NCBI GenBank assembly: GCA_047626155.1
Contig: JBLHRR010000075.1
Location: 1-25,459 of the forward strand
DNA length: 25,459 nt
Reading direction: 5' to 3'
Source of the DNA: CALGLS01 sp047626155
GTDB lineage: Bacteria > Bacteroidota > Bacteroidia > Chitinophagales > Saprospiraceae
The notes beneath the pieces were generated by a model, which saw only the letters and a list, made by a program, of their open reading frames with translations, was not told where the DNA came from and made no database searches. Positions 1 to 11,000 of the stretch are shown here, piece after piece. Position numbers and translations under genes: made by a program. How positions within the stretch are numbered: position 1 is the stretch's first letter; the number at the start of each line of letters is the position of its first letter.

Positions 1-1
1 C

Positions 2-805
2 ATGCTAACATTTAAAGACAATCCAAACCAACAAAACATCATCGAACTCCGAGGAGTAGATCAAAGTTATGATGGTGGACAGAACTACATTATCAAAGGA
101 CTCGACTTTGTAATTGAAGACAAGCCGGGGCAAGGTCAGTTCGTTGTCATACTTGGTATGTCGGGTTGTGGAAAGTCTACGATACTTAGATATGTAGCAG
201 GATTACAGGATCCGACAGCTGGGACCGTGAAAGTGAAAGACAAACCGGTGGGCAAAGACAATCGTGTTTCTATGGTTTTCCAACAATACTCTTCCTTACC
301 CTGGATGTCGGTATTGGAGAATGTCGGACTGGCTCTAAAATTCCAAGGCGTGGACAAAGACGTACGAAACGCTAAGGCTATGGAGCTCATAGAACTGGTG
401 GGCTTGAAAGGTCATGAGCATAAATACGCGCAATACCCTACCCTCTCTGGAGGACAACTACAGCGCGTGGCCATTGCCCGTTCTTTGATTGCCAACTCTG
501 AAATCTTATTGATGGATGAGCCTTTTGGTGCCTTGGATATTAAAACGCGTTTGCAAATGCAGGATCTTCTAACCAGTATTTGGACGAAATTTCAGACGAC
601 CATCGTTTTTATTACACACGATATTTCAGAGGCAGTGTATCTTGCAGATGATATTTACATTATGAAATCGGCACCCTCTCGTTTCGTAGAGCATATCCAT
701 GTTGATTTACCTTTTAACCGGACGAGAGAGATTAAACGCGATCCGAGGTTTGTGGAATTGGTTCATGAGGTGGAGGATAAGATGGTGGAAGTTTCGGGGA
801 TGTAG
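2..805 (+). CDS. ABC transporter ATP-binding protein, nitrate/sulfonate/taurine type (SsuB/TauB-like)
   Basis: This is the cytoplasmic ATPase subunit of an ABC importer; it would power a membrane permease fed by a substrate-binding protein. Visible motifs are Walker A GMSGCGKST (residues 52-60, Lys58), Q-loop MVFQQYSSLPW, signature LSGGQLQRVAIARSL (from 148), Walker B ILLMDEPFGALD with Glu173, and the H-loop His206 in FITHD. The Q-loop wording and the length of 267 residues fit the COG1116 family (nitrate, sulfonate, taurine, bicarbonate). The substrate cannot be read from the ATPase alone. The ATG lies at base 2, so an earlier start upstream of the window cannot be excluded. The permease and binding protein would be expected just upstream, outside the window. 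The 242 bases to the next gene hold no clear terminator. Confidence 0.93.
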   Translation: MLTFKDNPNQQNIIELRGVDQSYDGGQNYIIKGLDFVIEDKPGQGQFVVILGMSGCGKSTILRYVAGLQDPTAGTVKVKDKPVGKDNRVSMVFQQYSSLPWMSVLENVGLALKFQGVDKDVRNAKAMELIELVGLKGHEHKYAQYPTLSGGQLQRVAIARSLIANSEILLMDEPFGALDIKTRLQMQDLLTSIWTKFQTTIVFITHDISEAVYLADDIYIMKSAPSRFVEHIHVDLPFNRTREIKRDPRFVELVHEVEDKMVEVSGM

Positions 806-1047
806 ATTGTAAACATAAACTAAAACATAAACGCACTTGATACGCGAGGTTTTCAACTGCAGCTGCAAATTTTGAGTCTATACGCCTTTTAATGAATGAT
901 AAATTAGAAGATACCTCAAGAGCTAGCGCTACTGCTAAAAGATTAAAATGACTGACATTAGACTTTCTTCCAAAATAGTTTGTATGTCCTCAAATGCTAA
1001 TTCTCGCCAGCATAAAACCCATTATCTAAGCACAAAACCCTATCATC

Positions 1048-3951
1048 ATGAAAAAAAGACTCCCCTTGCTGCTCTTATTAGCAACGCTAATAATAGCCGC
1101 CTGTAATCCTAAAACGGTAAAAGACCTTGAGTCCTCTCGGGCACCGAGCATAACAGTGCCTCCACCTCCACCTCCGCCATTACCTGGAGCTACAGTAGCA
1201 GATAATCTGAACATGAAAATCCCAACTGAAAAAACGGTTCGACAAGGCGTTTTGCCAAATGGAATGCGTTATTTCATTCGTAAAAATGAAAAGCCAGAAA
1301 ACCGCGCAGAACTGCGACTCGCACTCAACGCAGGTGCCATGCAGGAAGACGAAGACCAGCGCGGCCTCGCTCACTTTGTAGAGCACATGGCTTTTAACGG
1401 ATCAACGAATTTTAAAAAATCAGAGTTAGTTGATTACCTTGAAACAGTAGGTACACGTTTTGGCCCTGACCTTAACGCTTATACCAGCTTCGACGAAACC
1501 GTGTATATGCTGCAAGTTCGTACCGATGAAAAAGAATTGTTAGACAAAGGCTTACTGGTCATAGAAGATTGGGCAGGTGGCGTTGCTTTTGACAATGAGG
1601 AAATAGACAAAGAGCGAGGTGTCGTAGAATCCGAGTGGAGATCTGGCCTTAGCGCACAAGAGCGATTGTTCAACACTTGGTTTCCGGTAATGTATCAGGG
1701 GTCACGATATGCCGAGCGGTTACCTATTGGAAAAATGGACGTAATCAAAAATGCGAACTATGAAACGGTAAAACGTTTTTATAGAGACTGGTACCGTCCG
1801 GATTTGATGGCGGTGATTGTCGTTGGTGATTTTGATTTGAATGCAATGGAGGCAGACATAAAGAAACGGTTTTCCAAGTACAACAATCCTCCTACAAAAC
1901 GAACTAAGGAAGTGGCCGTAGTCCCAAATCATAAAGAAACTTTGATTTCTATTTGTGCTGACCAAGAGGCGCCGTTCAGTAATGTGCAATTGGTTTACAA
2001 ACACCCACATAAGAAAACAAAGACGATGAAGGACTATCGTAAAAACATTATTCAACGTTTGTACAATGGTATGTTAAGTAGTCGTTTAGACGAATTGTCT
2101 GCTGCTGCCAATCCTCCTTTCAGCTTTGCCTATACGGGGTACAGTCGTGATGTCGGAAATACGGATACTTACTCTTCTTACGCTGCTACTCCCGAAGGAG
2201 GGACCATGCGCGGACTAGAAGTTATTTTGGAAGAAAATGAGCGGGTACTTCGCCACGGGTTTACGACCACAGAGTTGGAACGACAAAAAGCCAACCTGCT
2301 GAATCGGATGGAAAAAGCATATGCAGAGAAGAACAAAACCGATTCCGGTCGTTTATCTATGCGTTATGTTTACCACTTCTTGAAAGACAATCCTATTCCA
2401 GATATTGAAGATGAAGTTCGATTTTACAAGGAGTTATTGCCAACTATAAATGTGAAAGAAGTAGATGCATTGGCAAAGGATTGGATTACGGATGAAAACA
2501 GAGTAGTTGTTTTAAGTGGCCCTAAAAAAGCAGACAGCCCGATGCCTACAGAGGCAGACGTCCGTAACATCTTGGAATCTATTAAGTCTAAGAAAATCGA
2601 TGCTTATGTAGACGATTCCAATGATGCTCCTTTGATGGCAACGATTCCTACGCCAGTGAAAATCATGGAAGAAAAAGCTTTTGAGTCCGTTAACGTAACT
2701 GAATTGTTATTGGCAAATGGCGTAAAGGTTATTTTGAAACCTACTGATTTTAAAAACGATGAAATTCTACTTTCTGCTTATTCCCCTGGAGGAACTTCTT
2801 TGGCGAAGGATGCCGATTATTTCTCTGCTTCTTCTGCGGCTAGAATTATTGACGAATCAGGTGTTGGAGATTTTACGCTTACGCAATTGGAGAAAAAACT
2901 GGCTGGAAAAACCGTCAGCATTGCTCCTTACATCGGCGAAATGTATGAGGGGATGAACGGCGCAGCTTCTCCCAAGGATTTGGAAACGATGTTGCAGCTT
3001 GTTTACCTCTACTTCCACGAACCACGAAAAGATGGTGACGCTTTGCAATCTTATGTAACGAAGCAAAAGGCAGTTTATAAAAACCTTTTGTCTCAACCTG
3101 ACTATTATTTTTATGATAAAGTTTCTAAGATTCAATATGGCAACCACCCTCGTCGTGCCTTCCCTACCGCAGAAAACTTGGAAAGTATTGACCTAGAAAA
3201 AATGTACAACTTCTACAAAGATCGTTTTGCAGATGCTTCTGATTTCACCTTTACTTTCGTAGGAAATTTTGAGGTCGATACCATTAAGTCTATGCTTGCT
3301 ACCTACCTGGGCAACTTGCCTTCTAACAGACGAGTAGACAAATGGAAAGACATTGGAGCGAATTATAAAGATGGAAAAATAGAGGATACTTTTAACAGAG
3401 GTGAAGCGCCAAAGTCGCAGATTAATATGATGTTCCATGGTGACTTTGAATATACGCCACAGAATAAATACGACTTTGAATCTCTGATTCAGGTGCTCCG
3501 AATTAAGATGCGGGAATCCATGCGTGAAGAGCTTGGTGGTGTTTATGGTGTGCGAGTTCGAGGGAATACTAGTAAGTATCCTTCTTCGAAATACAGCATT
3601 ACGATTTCTTTCAATGCCGATCCTCCGATGGTTGACAAACTTATAGAAGCCGCGATGAAAGACATTGAAAATGCTAGATTAAATGGCGCGGCGGATAAGG
3701 ATTTAACGAAAGTAAAAGAGACGCAGAGACAGGGTAGAATTAAAGACCTGAAAGTAAATCGTTTCTGGAGCAGAACTTTGCAAAGCGTTTATAAAAACGA
3801 TGGTGATCCTTCTACCATTTCAATGGAAGAGATGGAGAAATATATTAAAGGATTGGATTCTGATGCGATTAAAAATGCGGCTGGTAGTTATTTTGATGAT
3901 GAGAATTTCATTAAGGTTATTATGATGCCGGAGAGTCCTAGTGAGGGGTAA
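1048..3951 (+). CDS. M16 family (pitrilysin-like) zinc metalloprotease, lipoprotein
   Basis: This is a predicted periplasm-facing or outer-membrane-anchored peptidase. The N-terminus is a lipoprotein signal (MKKR, hydrophobic stretch, lipobox IIAAC with Cys19). A proline run follows at about residues 37-46. The inverted zinc site HFVEH is at residues 109-113 (ligands His109 and His113, catalytic Glu112), and the downstream acidic ligand lies in ERGVVESEW (Glu194 or Glu196). The length of 967 residues fits the two-half M16 architecture: an active N-terminal half and a C-terminal half without HxxEH, which usually forms the other side of the chamber. An Arg/Tyr-type substrate-binding segment (EELGGVYGVRV) is present near residue 825. 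M16 members degrade peptides and small unfolded proteins; the substrate here is unknown. The gene stands alone and ends at a strong hairpin terminator. Confidence 0.94.
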   Translation: MKKRLPLLLLLATLIIAACNPKTVKDLESSRAPSITVPPPPPPPLPGATVADNLNMKIPTEKTVRQGVLPNGMRYFIRKNEKPENRAELRLALNAGAMQEDEDQRGLAHFVEHMAFNGSTNFKKSELVDYLETVGTRFGPDLNAYTSFDETVYMLQVRTDEKELLDKGLLVIEDWAGGVAFDNEEIDKERGVVESEWRSGLSAQERLFNTWFPVMYQGSRYAERLPIGKMDVIKNANYETVKRFYRDWYRPDLMAVIVVGDFDLNAMEADIKKRFSKYNNPPTKRTKEVAVVPNHKETLISICADQEAPFSNVQLVYKHPHKKTKTMKDYRKNIIQRLYNGMLSSRLDELSAAANPPFSFAYTGYSRDVGNTDTYSSYAATPEGGTMRGLEVILEENERVLRHGFTTTELERQKANLLNRMEKAYAEKNKTDSGRLSMRYVYHFLKDNPIPDIEDEVRFYKELLPTINVKEVDALAKDWITDENRVVVLSGPKKADSPMPTEADVRNILESIKSKKIDAYVDDSNDAPLMATIPTPVKIMEEKAFESVNVTELLLANGVKVILKPTDFKNDEILLSAYSPGGTSLAKDADYFSASSAARIIDESGVGDFTLTQLEKKLAGKTVSIAPYIGEMYEGMNGAASPKDLETMLQLVYLYFHEPRKDGDALQSYVTKQKAVYKNLLSQPDYYFYDKVSKIQYGNHPRRAFPTAENLESIDLEKMYNFYKDRFADASDFTFTFVGNFEVDTIKSMLATYLGNLPSNRRVDKWKDIGANYKDGKIEDTFNRGEAPKSQINMMFHGDFEYTPQNKYDFESLIQVLRIKMRESMREELGGVYGVRVRGNTSKYPSSKYSITISFNADPPMVDKLIEAAMKDIENARLNGAADKDLTKVKETQRQGRIKDLKVNRFWSRTLQSVYKNDGDPSTISMEEMEKYIKGLDSDAIKNAAGSYFDDENFIKVIMMPESPSEG

Positions 3952-3975
3952 GGATTGTGGTTTTTGATGGATGTG

Positions 3976-4007
3976 AAACGCTCCGCTGGATTTCCAGCGG
4001 AGCGTTT
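3976..4007. terminator. Perfect hairpin terminator, probably bidirectional
   Basis: The arms AAACGCTCCGCTGGA (3976-3990) and TCCAGCGGAGCGTTT (3993-4007) are perfectly complementary over 15 bp with a minimal loop. They are followed by T-rich sequence on the plus strand and preceded by A/T-rich sequence for the other strand. The hairpin sits between the convergent M16 gene (+) and the lamin-tail pseudogene (-), so it can end transcription from both sides. Confidence 0.9.
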
Positions 4008-4103
4008 TTATTTATTAACTCGGGATTACTCCATTTAAAAAACCGAGGGTTACCAAAAAGGACATCCAACTTTCGGCCAACGAATTATCCAGCGAAGTCG
4101 CTG

Positions 4104-4764
4104 TTAATTGTAGGGTTGGGCCACCTCTCCTCTCCCATTCGCAAAGATTCGAAGGGTGTTCACTTCTTCTGCATGTTGGTTCCAGCCACCTGGAATATTC
4201 GCCACAGGAATTACCGCCTGATCATTTCCAGAAGGCACACCATTGGAAGCCCCTGGACTCGCTTCAGCAAAAAAGCCCCAGTTGGGGTTCCGCCATTAGG
4301 TGTTCTTCCTTCTGATACGTTCGGGTTTTGTTGTCCAAAGCTATATAACTGTCTATCACCGTTGTTCCATCATTGGCAACCAGGACGATGTCTTCTCCTC
4401 CGGCCCCTAGTTTCAAATCTACATGATCTGCTCCTTGTAGGGGCTCTGCATCAAACCATAACAATAAATACCCGTCTGCTGGAATTACCAACGATGCAGA
4501 ATTATTCGGCAACTGCCGTTTGTTTTGATTGGAGGCGTCATCGCTAATGTAGTAACCACTGATGTCAACTGAACTACTGCCAGGGTTGTAGAGTTCTACC
4601 CAATCGTCGAAGCCTCCATTTGCGTCTGCAATAGTACTGCTATTGGAGGCCATGAATTCGTTGATGAGAATGTTTTGGCTTTGTGAGAGAATTGGAAAAA
4701 GGAATAGGAGAAGGAAAAGAATGTTAGCGCCTTTTTTCCTTTTTGCGGGGGCCTGATGGGGCAT
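4104..4764 (-). pseudogene. Lamin-tail-domain secreted protein, broken by two frameshifts
   Basis: The intact part (4764 down to about 4345) starts with a signal peptide (Lys/Arg-rich start, hydrophobic run ILFLLLFLFPILSQSQ) and continues as a lamin-tail domain (NILINEFMASNSS, then FDDWVELYNPGSSSVDISGYY). The frame then ends at 4264. Reading on in other frames restores the expected family sequence: NPNVSEGRTPNGGTPTGAF, then FAEASPGASNGVPSGNDQAV and onward to VAQPYN and a TAA at 4104-4106. The first break lies at a TATATA run (4342-4347) and fits a 2-base insertion; the second lies at an A6 run (4269-4274) and fits a 1-base loss. The restored protein would be about 220 residues, without a T9SS domain. 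Lamin-tail domains occur in secreted nucleases and surface proteins; the role here is unknown. Sequencing error at the two simple repeats is the alternative explanation. Confidence 0.75.
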
Positions 4765-4906
4765 GTTGGTTTTGTTTTTTTTAGTGAATGGGCTAATTGT
4801 GTGTTTTTTTTTGCGAGCCCTGGGCCGCGGCCCGGGGTGAATGTAGGGTCGACTTCTCCAGGGGCTTTCGCTCGTTGGGGTTGCCTTAATTTGCGAATTT
4901 AATCAT

Positions 4907-4958
4907 ACAGAGAGCGCAGAGCTAAGGTAAAATACGCCTTTGGCTCTGTGCTCTCTGT
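4907..4958. repeat. Intergenic inverted repeat, 16-bp arms
   Basis: The arms ACAGAGAGCGCAGAGC (4907-4922) and GCTCTGTGCTCTCTGT (4943-4958) pair with one G-T mismatch, and the loop holds a further AAGG/CCTT pairing (4924-4927 with 4937-4940). The wording resembles the AGAGAGCACAGAG-type repeats often seen between genes in Bacteroidota. A second GC-rich palindrome (core GGGCCGCGGCCC, arms 4818-4837) lies 70 bases to the left. No gene is seen in 4765-5034. Confidence 0.6.
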
Positions 4959-5000
4959 GGCCTCTGTGTGAGCATCCACTCTAAATTGGGCATGCGTTAA

Positions 5001-5033
5001 ACGTTTAGTAAACCTTCGAGGTTTACTAAACGT
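5001..5033 (-). terminator. Perfect 15-bp hairpin just after the giant gene
   Basis: The arms ACGTTTAGTAAACCT (5001-5015) and AGGTTTACTAAACGT (5019-5033) are perfect complements with a 3-base loop. The hairpin begins one base past the TAG stop of the minus-strand giant gene. The T-run after it is short (TTTAA), so it may act as a terminator or as a 3'-end stabilising hairpin. Confidence 0.7.
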
Positions 5034-5034
5034 A

Positions 5035-8000
5035 CTACCGAACTACCATAAATCGCCTCGTCATTCTTCTCTGCCCTTCCAGCTTTACGGTCAAGTGGTA
5101 TACGCCCGAAGGCCAACCAGCTACATCAACCTTAAATGGCTCCTCAGGCAATTCGCCTACATATTGTTGGAACATTGATTGGCCGTAGCTGTTGTACACT
5201 TTTAAGTCAGCAGCTTCACCCGAATATTTCCCTAAAGCCGCAAAAATCTCTGCCTCTGCGGGTACCGGAAATAAAGTGAATGTAGCGACATCCAAACTAA
5301 AGTCTATTCGTCTGACTCGTGATATCTTTTCCGTTCCATTATCAAGCAATTGACGTAAACGATAATAATTGCTTCCCTCAACGGCCTCTTTATCTCTATA
5401 ATCAAAACGACGATTCTCGGAAGTGTTTTGCGTATTTGCAATGGAAGCCAATTTATCAAAGTCTATTCCATTTACAGCATGTTCCAATATAAACCGATCT
5501 GTTTTGTAACTCGTATTAACGACCCAATCCAAGAACACCTCACGACCAAATTGCTTTGCATCGAAAAACAATACATCTCCTTCCTGAGCGACCAAATTTT
5601 CTGATTCACTAATATCCAAAGTGTAATCCTCTACTTCACCTTCCACGAAGTTTTCACAAGCCGTAGCATAAGTATTCCGGCTCATGGAAATACGCATGCG
5701 CGTACTGCCGCTTAGTGCAGATGCTGGAATAGCAATTGGTCTATCGATAAATGGACTTGCAGTGGGAGGATAATTTGGACTTCCAGATATCAGCACTTCT
5801 TGTAAAACCAATTCACCCGGATCGTTGAAATCGAAATCTTGATTGAAATCTATCCATACTTGAACATACTCATCAAAATAAGCCCAACTAAAGGTAGGTG
5901 TAATCGTCAGATTCGGATTGGTTCCTTTTACCACTATTGTAGTTTCGTATGTAAAGTCACCATAGCCATCTTTTCCAGAAGTATTGTCAATATCATTGAG
6001 TTGTACCCGGCTGATGTATTCTACCCATGGGGAAGACGCTGAAGATGCACAATACGCTGTTGCTCCCTGATCAACCGTCACTATGACTTCACATGTAGTA
6101 ATATTGTTGGAATTATCTGTTGCCGTAAGTACGACCACATTTTCACCCAGCTCTTCTGCGGTAAAGCTAGAAGGGCTTACATCAACTAAGGTAATGGAAT
6201 TACAATTATCTGAGCCACTGGCGAAAACATCCGTTGGATCTATACTTGCTATCCCGTTGTCTAGATTTACACTAATATCCATGCAGGTGATGGTAGGAGG
6301 AATATTGTCTTCATCAATTTCTCCATTACAGTTATTATCAAGACCATCCTCGCAGATTTCGTCCATCCCAGGATTCACCATCGGCAAGCTGTCGTCACAA
6401 TCCAAGTTATTGATTACCGAGTCCGGAGGAGCCACACAGTAACTGGTTGGGTCGGCATTGGCATCTCCATAACCGTCTCCATCTGCATCGGGATAGTAAT
6501 CAGTGTAGACCACATTATCGTCTATGATACCGTTGCAATTATTATCCAGGCCATCACAAATTTCTATTGCGTCAGGATTTACATTTACATTGTTATCATC
6601 ACAATCTGTATCATCTGCTATAAAACCTAAAGGTTGCAGACAACTTATCATTGAATTATTGGCGTCTCCAAAACCATCCATATCAATGTCCGCATACCAA
6701 GCCGATCCTCCCGGAGCATCAACATCCGTTATGCCATCGCAATTGTTATCAATGCCATCACAAATTTCTGTCGCGCCAGGATTTATCGCAGGGTCAGTAT
6801 CATCACAGTCCCCTTCTACATTGGTATAGCCATCATTGTCTTCATCCGTTATGGTTTGGCCACAATCGGCGAGACCTAGCGACTGACCACAAAGTGCTAT
6901 TTCATTTATCCGTGCGCTGTCATCCAATTTTGTAAACCGGAGATAACGTGTTTCTATATTCAAGTCAGTGATTTCGTACCACTCCTCCCAAAGGCTTGTT
7001 GTATAATCTTCTAATAAAGTCCAATTACCATCTATGTCTTGATATTCTATTCTGAAAACACCAATTCCACTTCCATCAAACAATTGAATACTGTTCAATA
7101 GATGACAGACTTGTAAATCCAACACAGCAATCATAGGCGGAATACCACCAGAGCCCCAAGAAGATCCCCATTCCGTTTGCGGATTAGCGCCTGCGCCACA
7201 GAATGGATTAATGATCTCTTGCTCATCTATTAATGCCAGTGGATCCAAACCAGAAGCAGGCGTCATATCCGTCAACCAGGCAGGATTCAGACAAAGAAAA
7301 CAAGGACAATCATTATCACAATCGCTATTACAACTGGCCTCATCATTCGTTACTTCAGAAATAGTAACGGGCGTAGCCTCATTGTTATCGTTATCAATTG
7401 TAATCACTTCAAAAGTATAAGTCGTCTCTATCTCCAAGTCTACAATTGTTAGGTTTAGTTGATTGCTCGTTGGCAAAACATAGAAAGTATCCTCCATAGG
7501 ATTTGGGCTGTAAGTAACTTGATAATGTAGAATATCGTCATCAAAAGGAGCGTCCCAAGAGAGATCAGCCGAATTACAACTGAGGTTCGATCCGTCCAGG
7601 TTTAATGCCTCACCTGGAGGAATTACAGAATCATCGAAAGGTATTTCTGTTCCACAAATGTACATTTCATTGACGACCGCTTCATTGTCATTGGAAGCCG
7701 TAATTCGCAAATAACGAACCGGTGTATTGGACGGTAAAAGGTTGTCAAGGTAAACCCAAGTTCTGAAAGAGTTTGTCATGTAATTTGTCAGCAGCAGCCA
7801 GGGCCCGTTGGGCGAGATAGCGTATTCTATAGTCAACAATCCGATAGCAGAGAAATCGTATAAAGCAATAGCATTTAAATCATAGTATTTTTGCAAATCG
7901 ATGCTAACAAATTCAGGCCCATTATTACTGAAAGTAATCCCAAATGAAGTTAACGGTGCCGCTGTGTTTCCGCAAAATGGATCGTACATTCCTTGCTCGT

Positions 8001-11000
8001 CAAATAACTCAATTGGTGGGTTGACCGGATCATTAGAATCGAATATCCATACCGGGTCTATTGGAATCGTACAGGTAATATCCAATGTATTAGTCAAATA
8101 CAAGCAGGGATCAGAAGTATTTCCTTCTGCATCACTAGACAAAATAATCAGTGAGTAATCCGTATTGAGGTTTAGCCCCGTCAACAGATAACTTCCATTC
8201 GAAACGTCGTAATCATCTATAGCTAGCAAAGCAGTGTTTATATCAAAATCATCAACCGAAGCCAAATGTCCTTCCTGATACCAAACCTGGGTAGTACTCG
8301 CCTCTACTGTTGCATCCCAATTTAATTTCAAGGTACTACATGTTTGTAATGTTATTGTTATACTATTCAAGCAAGGCACAGTCACAACGGGTGTGGTAGT
8401 TCCTACTTTTATAAAAACAGGACGTTCCGATACCGCAATATCTATAGACGTTCCAGTCACCAGCGATTTCTTTCCTACGGTAGACAGTACTTCCAATTCA
8501 TAAATATTGGCAGCGGTCGCTCCCTCTAAATCCAGGGTATAAGTAAAAGGAGCTTTACCACAACTGCTCGGGCTCCAAACAGCGAAGACCTTTTCTGTTG
8601 GGTTATTTGGGTCAACAAAACGATAAACGCGTGCACATTCTGTTAAACAAATCGTATCTGCAGTTGCACAAGTTGGCGAAATATCTGCATCAAATTCCAT
8701 TCCTTCCATCACGGACTTCAGCGTGGCCACGTAGTACCAGGATTTTTTAGGTTTATAATTATTATAGGCAGACTCCACAATACCGCTACTTTGGTAAGTA
8801 CTACATTCATCACCTGTACAAGCATCGCGAAATTCAAAAAGGTGACCTCTATCAATTCCTGCAGCAGATATTTCTAAGAAAGAACGAATGATCCATTGCC
8901 CTTGTACTTCTCTTTGATCGTAATCACCGAATCCATTTTCTGGAATTCTACGGTTAGAAATCATATCGGTATCATAACCAAATTCAGAGAGCCATACTTC
9001 TTTACCAGGGAAATTTTGATCGCGATAATCCACTAAGGTTTCTAGACGATCCCGAAGATAATCTTGTTCTGGGCTCACTCCAATTCCTCCATCTATTGGC
9101 AGATAACTGTAATGGTGAAAATTGAGTACATCAAAAGGATAAAGGCCATGGGTGGCATTCGCCGTTCTGTTCGCATCAAACCATACGCGCATGGAATCCA
9201 GGTAATTGGTATTCAAGTTCGCTAATCCAGCCAGTACAAATTTCACATTCGGATCTGCATTTCTTGCACCTACCGTAGAGATTTGCTGACCGGGATTGTC
9301 AGGGTCATTTACTAAAGACATCGTCTGCATATGTCCATCATAATCCGCACTAGTCATGGCAGCGTATTCGTAAGCGGTGAAATTAGCTGCAGGAAAACTA
9401 CTGTTATACCACCACTTGTCAGGTTCATTCCAATTTTCAATATATTGCAATTGCCCCAAACCAGTCAAAGCCGTTTCTGATAATTCTAACTTAGGAGTGA
9501 TGATACTACTTATGCGATTAGCTGAGAAAGCAGTACTGCCATACCTTGCGGTAAAATGATACATCCAATCTGCATGCGCCATATAGGAGAATGGATCAGT
9601 GGTACTATTTCCTGGGTAAACAGGTTTCTGTTCTAGCGTTGCAACTGCGTTGTTAGAATTTGGTAATAACAACGGATCTACAATATGTGGAACTGACTGC
9701 AACATGGAAGTATTCAATACCAAGCCCTGAGCAGCTATTTCATCATAATGCAAATCTAAATCTTTATAACCTTGCGACTGATAAGCCGAATTGAATTTGT
9801 ATCGATTATTTGGATACCCCGGAGAGGAATTCCCTCCATTAGTATAAGCGGGAAAACCCTCTGACAAAACCCAAGGATAATAATCCCGAATAGAACCGAC
9901 GACCCAAAGACGGTCATTTGGATATTGGATGCGGGTATTGGCACCCATCATTTCTGAAAAAGCGATTGGATCTAGCGGAGCCGGCGTTGCGACTACGTTA
10001 ACGAGGAAGCTACAGGTATTGATGCTTCCACAGTTATCTGTCGCTTCAAAAGAAACGGTTGTAGCTCCAAGCGGAAACAGCGAACCACTTACTAAACCGA
10101 CCGGCTGAGCAATTGTAATCGTATTATCTGCACAAGTCGTGCTCGCTGTCGCATCAGCAAAATTCACCACTGCCCCACTCGTTCCTGCTTCTTCATAAAC
10201 GGTAATAGATTCTGGGCAGTCCATCGATATGGTCTGTGTATTTTCTTCAATTACAACATTAAAACTACAAATTTCAACATCACCACAGCCATCTTCAGCC
10301 TGATAGGTAATCTGATAGGTACCAATAGTTAAAACTGAACCTGGAGCTGGGCCACCTACCTGTGTAAGCGTAATAGCAGGAATAGACTCGCAGTCAAATT
10401 CCATGACATACCTTTTCCATACAGAGGCGTTAACTAAACCCCATTTCCCATCCCAGGATTGAAAAGTGCCGTAATCTTTATCTGCTGTGTTAACATTTGT
10501 ATTTGGGAAATTGGTGTAATCCAGTGGTGTTACCTCATCACTCCATTCCAAACTATTTTCCGTTACACCATCATTTACTCCGATCATAACCGTCGACGAT
10601 ATATTAGCTTGAATGAAAGCGTTTTCTGCTGCATTATCAATAGTTACCAAATGAGCAACGTAGACATTACAGGCTGCTTCTGCCACAGGCCATGTGGCAC
10701 TATTGTCAGAAATTAAATACTCATGGTTATTACTACTCCCCATGAACGTAAAGCTATTGGGGATGGTTCCACAATTTGGATTTATTGCCGTATTAGCACA
10801 GTTACTTGAAGTAATCGGTAATTCCCAGCTTACGGGAATGGCGACTTCTCCCTGTCCTAGCACTATGACAATATCTTCTAGACAATCAATACTTACCGTC
10901 CCAGGGCTTTCTGCTATTTCTATATTAAAACTGCAAAACACTGTTGTTCCACAGAGGTCTGTTAATAGATAAGTTATCGTGTTGATTCCGACGGGAAGAA

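Noticed and set aside
3957..4547. Open frame of 196 codons on the plus strand after the M16 gene
   Set aside because: It starts inside the terminator region, runs antisense to the lamin-tail sequence, and its translation has no domain-like pattern.
6083..6829. Plus-strand open frames over the MopE repeats
   Set aside because: They are shadows of the repeated Asp-rich codons in the minus-strand giant gene.
6297..6860. Possible CRISPR-like repeat/spacer pattern
   Set aside because: The repeats are in frame, diverged and of about 170-180 bases, and are explained by protein repeats.
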